From Methanobrevibacter thaueri (GTDB lineage: Archaea > Methanobacteriota > Methanobacteria > Methanobacteriales > Methanobacteriaceae), in NCBI RefSeq assembly GCF_015062915.1, contig NZ_SUTJ01000005.1, forward strand, positions 97,738-161,737: DNA of 64,000 nt. The letters are read 5' to 3'. The position numbers were made by a program, and so were the translations under genes. Under the pieces are notes generated by a model, which worked only from the letters and a program-made list of their open reading frames with translations, had not been told where the DNA came from and ran no database searches. Position 1 is the stretch's first letter, and the number at the start of each line of letters is the position of its first letter. Positions 56,059 to 64,000 of this stretch are shown here, one piece after another.

Positions 56059-59000
56059 TTATTTGACTGTTATGGTATTGGTGTTTTTCTGCTTGCCATA
56101 TGTGGTTTTGATTTTGTATTTTCCTTTTTTGAGGTTTTTGACTTTGATTTTAGCGATTCCTTTTTTATTGGTTTTTGCCTTGTATTTTTTGCCGTTGATT
56201 TTGAATGTTATTTTCTTGTTTTTAAGTTTCTTTCCGTTTTTGTTTAAAAGCTTTGCAGTATAGGTTAGTGTTTTTCCCTTTTTGATTTTCTTGTTTTTTG
56301 TTATGAGTGTCTTTTTGACAGTGATTTTATTTTTGACTTTCACGTTTTTATATGTTGATGTAATGGTGTATTTGCCTGATTTGAGTGTGAGTTTTAGTGT
56401 TGCATAACCCTGGCTGTCTGTTTTCACATTAATGGTATTCTTGTTTATCTTGATGCTTACGATTGCGTTTTTAACGGGAACGTTATTGTTCAGCACCTGC
56501 ACCTTATACTCCTTGTTTGCACCGTAATACTGTACAATGTTTTTGTTGCCGGTAATTTTATAATTGTTATTTAATACATTAAAAGAACCGGAGGCGATTG
56601 CCATTGAAAGTAAATCAGAACCCTGATATGTTGCAGTGTAGGTATAACTTCCCACTTTAAACTCACCAAGGTTTCTTGATCCAACACCATCAGTAATGAT
56701 GATTCTATAATAATTGCCGTTAATCTCAAGAACCAGATCACCGGATACTTTATGATTATTAACGTCACTCAGTGTGGCTGTAACAATCAAATCATCATCA
56801 GCATTAACATTGGCAATGTTTACTTTTAATACTGATTGTACTTGATTTAAAATAAGTATCTCAGATACTGCTTTTGACTCATAATTATTATCACCATTAT
56901 ATGTTACGATAAGATTATAGGAACCTGTATTCAATGGACTGATTAGCCATGAAGCATTACCATTAACAATTGTCCTGTTTCTTGGTGAGTATTGTCCCTG
57001 AATGCGGAAAGTAACATTACCTGTCGCATCACCATTTAAAACAGCATCAATTTGAATATTAGTGTTTAACACTAATGGTGTAGTCTTAATTGTTATTGTT
57101 GGGGTTGCCTTTTTAACATTAACATTAACGGAGGCATCTGATCCTTGATATATATTATCTCCATTATATTTGGCAGTTAAAATATAATCCCCGGCAGGAA
57201 CATTGCTAAATACAGCATTTGCCTGATTTCCAGTTAAGCTAATTGTTTGTGATTGATTGTTTAATGTGAATGTTACGCTGCCGCTTGCAGTGCTTGTGAC
57301 AAATGCAGTTACACTAAAAGATTCACCATAAGTAATGTTGGATGTGCTTATTCTTATTTGTGATATGGCATTTTTAACACTGAATTTCATATTAATTGTT
57401 TGATTAATATAATTATCATCACCAGTATAGATTACTGTCAGATTATGCTCACCTGCAGCTAAATCCGGAATAATAATGCTTGAAGACTCATTAATTATAT
57501 TATTGTCCACGATGAGTGTGACATTACCGGATGCACCCTCCGGTAATGTGGCAGTAATTATTTCAATTTCGCCGGCAAGAATATCCTTGATGTCAATGTT
57601 TATTTTTGCAGGATTAACAGTTACAGTGTCAGTGTATGTTGTGTTTTTATATGTGACTGTAATATTGTATTTTCCGGCTTTACTTGTAACAGGCAGTCTT
57701 GCAACTCCATTCTCATCAGTGGTTAAATTAATAGTTTCATTTTTAAATAAAACAGTGATATTTGTGTATTCGTAGGGATTATTGTCAGTGTCAAATAATT
57801 TTATAATATAATAGTTTAATTCCTGTTCAGTGATAATTGGATGGGTAGTGTTAATGATTGCTTTTCCCTCAATATGTTTTGTTGTATTCCAGGAAACATA
57901 TGAATAATAATTGTCCCCCAGATATAGTACATAAATATAGTTTGTGCCTCTTTTGAATTTAACATTGAAGTTGCATGAACCGTTAGTTAAATTTTTTATT
58001 ATAACCTCATCGTTATTAATGTATACTCCCACTTCACCGGTACAGTCCATATAATCAGTTTTAACAATGATATTACCTGTTAAATCATCATTATTGCTTA
58101 TAGTGACTGTTAAGTTAGTGTGTTTTCTATAAACGCTAAAAGTGGTTGTTGCATTTGACGGAGCGTATTTCTTATCTCCAGGATAGAAAACACTTACAGT
58201 GTATATTCCATCATGAAGATCAGTAATTGTAATTGGAGTAACGGTATTGTTGATGAATATTGTATTGTTCACTCCATTAATACATATTATTGCTTCGCCT
58301 CTAACATCTCCCGGGTTTATTGTGAGATTTAAAATTGCAACGCCTTCTCCTTCATTAATATTTTCACTGGTTAAAGTCAAATTGGTTTTCCATTTGCTTA
58401 CAACAAACAGTGTGCTTGCAGAACCTGATTCATAATATTCATCCTCATCAAATATTACAGTAATATTATATACTCCAACGTTTCTGGTGATTGTTAAAGT
58501 TCTGGTGGATTGTGTGTCTGCTTCATGAACATATACTCCATTAACATAGAGTTTACCATATAATTTGGCGTCATCCGGTGTGATTGTAATTGTTATTTTA
58601 CCTTTTTCACCATATCTGACTTCAGGAGCAACAACAGTAATATTGGTTTTAATCTTATAAACAGTACACTGATAGATATTGTTCAGGAGTTTGAAATATG
58701 TATTGTCACCGTTGTAGGATATTTTGACTGTGTAATTTCCTGGTTTTAAGTTGGATGGCAATGTGAAATTGCAGGTTCCGTTATCTAATGTTAGGATGTA
58801 GTTTTGGTTGTTGAATGTTAATGTGATATTTCCTGTTGGTGTGCCATAATCTCCACTGACGTTCATTTTGAATTGGATTTCACCGTCTTTATATGTGATG
58901 TTGTTGTATTCTACTGTTAGATTGGCAAATTCTTTTCCCACATCCACAAGACTAACATGTTTGTCATATCCGAGTATTGTTGCAGTTATATTATATTGAT

Positions 59001-61575
59001 TTTTAATGTTTGTGTAGTTGAAATTGAATGTTATTTTATCATATAATGTTGTGGTTATGTTTATCCATTCTCCATTTTCATTTATTGTTGTTATTGTAGT
59101 GTTGAATCCTAGCTTGAAAGGCAATTTGTCCCAATCATTAAATACAATTGTGTCTTGTCCGTTTGTCAATGCTAAAGTTAATGTAATGTTTTGTGTTTTG
59201 TTTAATTTAATCGGATAGTACTCTTGTTCAAACGCAACTGTGAAGTAATAATTGAAATCCACATTCTGAACGGAATCATTATGGTCTAAACAATAATAAT
59301 TATAGTTTATGTAGCAGTTTTTTGTTCCAGCATCATATAAGAAGCTTTTTGGTGAATGTAAACCTCCTAGAGCTCCTGATGGGTCTTTTTGATCTAAATA
59401 AATTTTTGTGTTTAATAGATAACAGTACATTACTGTTATTTTTCCGGTATTGTAAATGTTAAATGATCCATCACCTGCATTCAGTGAATGCCAAATAGGA
59501 TTATTGTTGTCGAAGATACAACTGGTTATTTCCATTTCACCATCATTTTTAATAATTCCATAATATCTCTGCCATCCAGTTCCACTATTTCCCCAACTTA
59601 TTGTGTTGTTTTTTATTATGGTTTTTGTTATTGTGGCTTTTCCAGTTTCACTATTGGAAATCACTCCTGCATAAATATGTGAATAATATGTCCACATTTC
59701 TCCATTTGGTTGTGGAACATAACGGTATACCAAATATGAGTATGGAGCATTATTATTTAGTATTTGAGAATTATTAATAACCATTATTCCATTATTATGT
59801 ATCCCAACTCCTCCCACATAAAAATTGCCACTACATTTACTTATTATTGTATTGTTAATTGTTAATGTTCCGTCATTGTATATTCCGCCTAATCCTTTAA
59901 ATGTTTTTGATTCTGTTATTGTGGAATTATTTATATTGCAGGTTCCAGTTGTATAAATTGATGATCCATTTCTAATGTCATTAATGCTTCCACTTGTTTG
60001 ACTATTATTAAATATTGAATTTTCAATAGTAAGTTGATTGGTGTTGTAGATTGCTCCTCCATTATCTCCGGTTATTGTGTGGAATGTTGAGTTGATTATT
60101 TTTAAGTTATTGGTGTTGTAGATTCCTCCTCCGTCATTTCCAATGATATTGTTAAATGAGGAGTTTATGATTGTTAGTTCTTTGGTGTTGTAGATTGCTC
60201 CTCCATTTGTTTTTTTTGTTGTGCTTTGTGTTTTATAGTTGTTGTAGGTGTATTGGTTGTTTAATGTTTGTTGTTTTGATATTAAATATACTGCTTGGGT
60301 ACTTGTTGAGGTTATATCTTCAATTAAAGTGTTATTTAGTGAACTTTTACCATCATTGTATATTATTCTGTAGTTGATATTGGTGAAATTGACATTTTCA
60401 ATGTAGAGAGTTCCTTTATTGTATATGATTCCGTTTAATGTTGTTGTTTCTGTTGGAAGGTTGTATGGTGTATATTTATTATTGGTGAATGTTGTGTTTG
60501 TGATTTTTAGTGTTTTTGTGTTTGTTATTAATCCGTTAATGTTTGAGGGTCTTGTTTGGTAGAATTGGTTTAGGTCTTCGATTTTACAATTTTCAAGTTC
60601 TAATTCACCAGTATTGTCTATCAAACCTAAACTGTTGTCCTTAAAAGTACAGTTTATTAATTTTAAATTTCCTTTATTTGATATGATGTAGTTGTTATTT
60701 CCGATGAATGTTAGATTGATTAAAGTTATGCTTGTAGTGGATTGTATTTCAAGTAATGTTTGTGTTTTATCTAAAATAAAAGAAGCATTATTTCCAGTTA
60801 TGGTAATATTTTTATTTATTTGTATGGTTTCTATTGTATCTTGTAGGAGATTAATGTCAGTTAATGTGATGGTTCCTCCATTTACTGCTAAATCTATTGC
60901 TTTTTGCAGTGATTTAACACTATTATTCCAGGATTGGTTAGATGAAAAAGTATTGTCTATGAGTATTTGTGTATTGTTTAAACTTTTAATAACTGTATTG
61001 TTTTTTATTTCTTCAAAATGCAATATATTGGAATATGTGTCGAATAGTGAAGTTGTCAAATAACTATTGGGATTTAATGTGTATGTGAATGGCACATCTG
61101 CAGTATATGTTACGCCGGGTTTTACTTCGGGGAGGTTTAAATCACCAATATTGATTTTTTTTATTAGAGTATTATTTTCATAAATGTGGATGTTGTATGT
61201 TGAAAATTCACCATCACTGTATGGAGTAACGAATGAAAAATGCATGTTTATGGTTATATTTCCGGTATCCTCAAAAGAACTGGTATCATTTACAGTTATT
61301 GCAATTTCAGGGTTATATGGCATAAAATTAGATAATATTTCATCATTTTGACTTTGACTTAATAAATTATCATATGTTTGATTATTAAAATTTTGTGATA
61401 AATTATCCTCTTCAATATGCTGTGAATTTAATGTATTCTCATCTATTTCAATTGCATTATCATTTGTTATTTCTAAAGAATTAGTATTATTTTCAGTTGC
61501 ATCAATACTTGTAATATTAATTAATATTATTATAATCAAGCTTATTAATAAGTATTTTTTTACTCTTTTACTCAT
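56059..61575 (-). CDS. Giant adhesin-like surface protein
   Basis: The 1838-residue protein has a signal peptide or helix (about 8-26), an Asn-rich linker, and a right-handed beta-helix of short NNT/GGAIYNT repeats (about 210-760). A long run of Ig-like domains (about 860-1740) shows YNGDNTYF-type ends, where the GDN/GD-Y pattern recurs about every 90-100 residues. The C-terminus is very lysine-rich. This is the archetype of Methanobrevibacter adhesin-like proteins, thought to mediate contact with bacteria, protozoa or host tissue. GGTAATG lies upstream of the ATG. The binding partner cannot be predicted. Confidence 0.88.
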   Translation of the reverse strand: MSKRVKKYLLISLIIIILINITSIDATENNTNSLEITNDNAIEIDENTLNSQHIEEDNLSQNFNNQTYDNLLSQSQNDEILSNFMPYNPEIAITVNDTSSFEDTGNITINMHFSFVTPYSDGEFSTYNIHIYENNTLIKKINIGDLNLPEVKPGVTYTADVPFTYTLNPNSYLTTSLFDTYSNILHFEEIKNNTVIKSLNNTQILIDNTFSSNQSWNNSVKSLQKAIDLAVNGGTITLTDINLLQDTIETIQINKNITITGNNASFILDKTQTLLEIQSTTSITLINLTFIGNNNYIISNKGNLKLINCTFKDNSLGLIDNTGELELENCKIEDLNQFYQTRPSNINGLITNTKTLKITNTTFTNNKYTPYNLPTETTTLNGIIYNKGTLYIENVNFTNINYRIIYNDGKSSLNNTLIEDITSTSTQAVYLISKQQTLNNQYTYNNYKTQSTTKKTNGGAIYNTKELTIINSSFNNIIGNDGGGIYNTNNLKIINSTFHTITGDNGGAIYNTNQLTIENSIFNNSQTSGSINDIRNGSSIYTTGTCNINNSTITESKTFKGLGGIYNDGTLTINNTIISKCSGNFYVGGVGIHNNGIMVINNSQILNNNAPYSYLVYRYVPQPNGEMWTYYSHIYAGVISNSETGKATITKTIIKNNTISWGNSGTGWQRYYGIIKNDGEMEITSCIFDNNNPIWHSLNAGDGSFNIYNTGKITVMYCYLLNTKIYLDQKDPSGALGGLHSPKSFLYDAGTKNCYINYNYYCLDHNDSVQNVDFNYYFTVAFEQEYYPIKLNKTQNITLTLALTNGQDTIVFNDWDKLPFKLGFNTTITTINENGEWINITTTLYDKITFNFNYTNIKNQYNITATILGYDKHVSLVDVGKEFANLTVEYNNITYKDGEIQFKMNVSGDYGTPTGNITLTFNNQNYILTLDNGTCNFTLPSNLKPGNYTVKISYNGDNTYFKLLNNIYQCTVYKIKTNITVVAPEVRYGEKGKITITITPDDAKLYGKLYVNGVYVHEADTQSTRTLTITRNVGVYNITVIFDEDEYYESGSASTLFVVSKWKTNLTLTSENINEGEGVAILNLTINPGDVRGEAIICINGVNNTIFINNTVTPITITDLHDGIYTVSVFYPGDKKYAPSNATTTFSVYRKHTNLTVTISNNDDLTGNIIVKTDYMDCTGEVGVYINNDEVIIKNLTNGSCNFNVKFKRGTNYIYVLYLGDNYYSYVSWNTTKHIEGKAIINTTHPIITEQELNYYIIKLFDTDNNPYEYTNITVLFKNETINLTTDENGVARLPVTSKAGKYNITVTYKNTTYTDTVTVNPAKINIDIKDILAGEIEIITATLPEGASGNVTLIVDNNIINESSSIIIPDLAAGEHNLTVIYTGDDNYINQTINMKFSVKNAISQIRISTSNITYGESFSVTAFVTSTASGSVTFTLNNQSQTISLTGNQANAVFSNVPAGDYILTAKYNGDNIYQGSDASVNVNVKKATPTITIKTTPLVLNTNIQIDAVLNGDATGNVTFRIQGQYSPRNRTIVNGNASWLISPLNTGSYNLIVTYNGDNNYESKAVSEILILNQVQSVLKVNIANVNADDDLIVTATLSDVNNHKVSGDLVLEINGNYYRIIITDGVGSRNLGEFKVGSYTYTATYQGSDLLSMAIASGSFNVLNNNYKITGNKNIVQYYGANKEYKVQVLNNNVPVKNAIVSIKINKNTINVKTDSQGYATLKLTLKSGKYTITSTYKNVKVKNKITVKKTLITKNKKIKKGKTLTYTAKLLNKNGKKLKNKKITFKINGKKYKAKTNKKGIAKIKVKNLKKGKYKIKTTYGKQKNTNTITVK

Positions 61576-61802
61576 AATTCATTACCTTTTAATTTACTTT
61601 ATATAATAATATTATGATTATTATATTTAATTTTATTCAAGATAATTTTATATATGTTTAAATATAGATTAAATTATATTAGAAGATTTTTCAATACAAC
61701 TTCAGTCATGTATGTAATAATGAAGTATCAATCTCTTTGAAAGATTTTTTAATGATTTTTAATAGTAATTTTTGAAAATGAATAAATTGAAAGGCGATAA
61801 TA

Positions 61803-63986
61803 TTGAAATCTAGATTTTTAATATTTTCATTATTGTTGCTAGTGTTTGTTGCAGGAATAGGCGCTATTTCTGCTGAAGATACTAGTGATATTGGGGAAAT
61901 ATCATCAGATGAAGTTACTGATGAAGTAATTTCTGTTGATGATACTGTAACAGATGTATCAACATCTGATGCTGATGAAGTGGTTTCTGATGGTGAACCT
62001 ACTCGAGGTACTTATACCTGGGGAGATTTTAAATCAGAAGTCGAAGATACAAATGTAAATACAGTTAAATTAAATCAGAGTAATATTGCTCCGTCAACAA
62101 GCAGTTCTGATCAAATTAGTATAAATCATGACATAACTATCGTTGGGGGCTATGGATATTATATAGGTAACGCAGACTGGAATAGTGCTGCATCCTATAA
62201 TTACATTCCAATGATTACTTCTGCAAATAATTTAAATGTTAACTTTGAAAATGTTACATTCCAATACTTGTCAAATAATATCTTCATAAAACTGATGGGT
62301 AATGGAAACTTTGCTTTTAAAAACTGTGTATTTAACAATATCAACTGTACTGGCGATCACCAATCAGTAATATGGTTAAACTACGGATATGCATTAATTG
62401 AAAATTGTACTTTTACAAATGTCAAATCTAGTTTTGGTGCAGTAACCAATTACTACACTTCTTGGGGAACTGCTGTAAACAATGCTAGAATGACAGTTAG
62501 AGATTCTACCTTTAAAAATAATTATGCTACCACTGAACCTGGTGCAATCAACAACTGTGGTAAACTAGAAGTTTATGATTCAACTTTCGAAAACAATGAA
62601 GCATACTGGTGGGCTGGAGCAATTCACACTCACAGTAATGCAAACACTACAATTGTTCGTTCTAACTTTAGAAATAATATTGCAAGGTGGAATGGTGGAG
62701 CATTATATACTTACAGTTACTTAACTGTAATTAATTCTACTTTCACTGCTAATGAAGCTCATGGAACTGATGGTGGTGCTATAGCTGCAAGTACTTATGG
62801 TAGTAGGCCAACAATAGTTATTGAAAATTGTGGTTTTTATGAAAATAATGCAACTGGTAGTGGCGGAGCTATTTCTTTTTCCGGCGCTGGTAGATTAACT
62901 GTTGATCATTCTGTTTTTGTTAATAATACTGCTAAAAATGATAATTCTGGTCATGCTATTTTCTTTTATTATTCCGGAACCAGTTCTACTGCAGCATATT
63001 TAACTTATACTAATAATCAGTTCTATGGTCCAAATAATGGTACTGGGTCTGTTTACATTTATAATGATAAAGTAAATGTTGTCCCTTATAATAATACTAT
63101 TGATGATATTTCTAATTATACTGCACCTGAAGAAAATGATACATTACCAACAGGTAATGTAAAAATTCCAACTGGTAAAAAAATAACAGCATCTGCTTGG
63201 AATAATGCATTAAATGGTCCTTTGAGTGGTGCTCCAGTTATTAGTGGTAATTATATTTTAGTTCCTGCTAATCATAATTTATATTGTTTTGATTACACAA
63301 GTCATGCTCTTGTTTGGAATTTCACAAGTGAACATGGTTATTTCCATGAATTATTAGTTGAAAATAATATTGTTTATGCTCCTGCATCATATGATGCATT
63401 ATACTTACTTTATTTAAATAACGGTTCTTCTTTAACTAACAATAATATTTATCAAGGATCTAGTCTTTATGCTCCATTACTTTATAATAATACTATTTAT
63501 TTAAGTAGTGAATATGGTTATGGAGATAATTGGATTAGCTTAGTTAAAAATAATGGAACTGATTATTATTATGACAGTAGTATTTTAACAATTAATGGTA
63601 TAACTTATGGTACTCCTGCAATGTTATCTAAACCATACTTATATGGTAATAATATTTATGTTAATACTGTAAATGGTTTAATATCTTATAATTTAAATAC
63701 TGGAATAACTAACAGTATCAGTGGTACTGTAGGTAATCCTATTATTGATACTAATGGTAATATTTGTATTTTAACCAATAATGGTACTGCTCTTTCATTA
63801 TTAGACTCTAATTTAAACAGTATTGCTTCTGTTACTTTAGATGGTAAATGTAATATGTTGGTTAGTGATTATAATGGTAATGTTTATACTGTAGATGAGA
63901 ATAGTTATATTTATCATGCTAATTATAAGAGGGCGTCCCAAAATATAATTCGCATAGGTTATCCAACTGGATATACTTTTAGTTAA
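61803..63986 (+). CDS. Adhesin-like protein, probably truncated by foreign DNA at its 3' end
   Basis: The protein starts at TTG 61803 with GGCGAT upstream. It has a signal peptide ending GAISAED, an acidic linker (to about 68), beta-helix repeats (about 90-430; NNEAYWWAGAIHTH, GGAIAAS) and then a region with repeated NNIVYAPAS/NNTIYLSS strands like a beta-propeller (about 465-705). It has no lysine-rich wall-binding end. From about 63930 the reading changes abruptly (KRASQNIIRIGYP...) at GGGCGTCCCAAAA, which looks like an insertion-sequence end, so the real gene likely continues beyond the insertion. Confidence 0.75.
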   Translation: MKSRFLIFSLLLLVFVAGIGAISAEDTSDIGEISSDEVTDEVISVDDTVTDVSTSDADEVVSDGEPTRGTYTWGDFKSEVEDTNVNTVKLNQSNIAPSTSSSDQISINHDITIVGGYGYYIGNADWNSAASYNYIPMITSANNLNVNFENVTFQYLSNNIFIKLMGNGNFAFKNCVFNNINCTGDHQSVIWLNYGYALIENCTFTNVKSSFGAVTNYYTSWGTAVNNARMTVRDSTFKNNYATTEPGAINNCGKLEVYDSTFENNEAYWWAGAIHTHSNANTTIVRSNFRNNIARWNGGALYTYSYLTVINSTFTANEAHGTDGGAIAASTYGSRPTIVIENCGFYENNATGSGGAISFSGAGRLTVDHSVFVNNTAKNDNSGHAIFFYYSGTSSTAAYLTYTNNQFYGPNNGTGSVYIYNDKVNVVPYNNTIDDISNYTAPEENDTLPTGNVKIPTGKKITASAWNNALNGPLSGAPVISGNYILVPANHNLYCFDYTSHALVWNFTSEHGYFHELLVENNIVYAPASYDALYLLYLNNGSSLTNNNIYQGSSLYAPLLYNNTIYLSSEYGYGDNWISLVKNNGTDYYYDSSILTINGITYGTPAMLSKPYLYGNNIYVNTVNGLISYNLNTGITNSISGTVGNPIIDTNGNICILTNNGTALSLLDSNLNSIASVTLDGKCNMLVSDYNGNVYTVDENSYIYHANYKRASQNIIRIGYPTGYTFS

Positions 63987-64000
63987 AGCAGGATGAGTAT
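63930..64000. mobile_element. Candidate insertion-sequence end at the window edge
   Basis: GGGCGTCCCAAAATATAATT begins where the adhesin reading loses its repeat pattern. A G-rich palindromic tip followed by an A-run resembles terminal repeats of several transposon families, but the element continues outside the window. Confidence 0.35.

Noticed and set aside
56059-61575. Many plus-strand ORFs antisense to the giant adhesin
   Set aside because: They arise from the low-complexity Asn/Thr/Ile composition of the adhesin and lack ribosome sites.

Overview
The window is almost certainly from a gut-type Methanobrevibacter (Methanobacteriales). The AT-rich sequence carries methanogen marker genes: hdrA, methanogenesis marker 11, a CfbA-type nickel chelatase, an FprA F420H2 oxidase and a dihydromethanopterin-reductase-like flavoprotein. 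It also carries archaeal RadA/RPA and three very large secreted adhesin-like proteins with beta-helix, Ig-like and lysine-rich modules, which are a hallmark of this genus. Archaeal TATA boxes lie upstream of many genes. Many starts are preceded by GGTGAT/GTGAT-type Shine-Dalgarno sites, and I used these to move several ORF-track starts downstream.

Layout. 1-1.2 kb: two pilin-like membrane-anchored proteins (minus strand, one cut by the window edge). 1.3-5.1 kb: an orphan DUF35 protein, two His-rich CbiX/CfbA chelatases, thiL and amrS. 5.1-7.7 kb: adhesin with a hydrolase-like barrel. 7.8-10.1 kb: ubiD and a tandem purE. 10.2-10.9 kb: a TumE/HVO_A0114-like toxin-antitoxin pair. 10.9-13.1 kb: tex split by an apparent frameshift. 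13.2-14.9 kb: membrane glycosyltransferase with an unusual external domain. 15-19.2 kb: marker 11, ribH, a 37-aa membrane protein, leuB-leuD-leuC. 19.3-31.9 kb: a surface-polysaccharide region with a DUF2264 protein, UDP-ManNAc dehydrogenase, the complete dTDP-rhamnose set, a TagB-like transferase, three GT2 enzymes and a polyprenyl-phosphate sugar transferase. A secreted barnase-type RNase and its barstar inhibitor are inserted between rfbD and rfbA.

32-38.9 kb: RPA, RadA, an AEC transporter and hdrA. 38.9-41.4 kb: a TnpB insertion element with an omega-RNA-like right end abutting an MFS transporter fragment. 41.5-44.5 kb: glyA, a flavoprotein-ferredoxin, DUF192 and a DsbA/FrnE-like protein. 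44.9-54 kb: ileS, purL, moeA, a site-2 protease and convergent fprA. 54.1-55.7 kb: a tyrosine recombinase and a small orphan ORF. 56-64 kb: two divergent adhesin genes; the second appears to be cut short by foreign DNA at the right edge.

The most interesting items are the barnase/barstar pair inside the dTDP-rhamnose operon, the TumE-like module with a palindrome abutting its TATA box, the intact TnpB with its RNA-like end, a TGCTCTCTC promoter motif shared by RPA, tnpB and the integrase, and the split tex gene. No tRNA, rRNA or CRISPR array was recognised. All functional calls come from reading the sequence; no database search was run.
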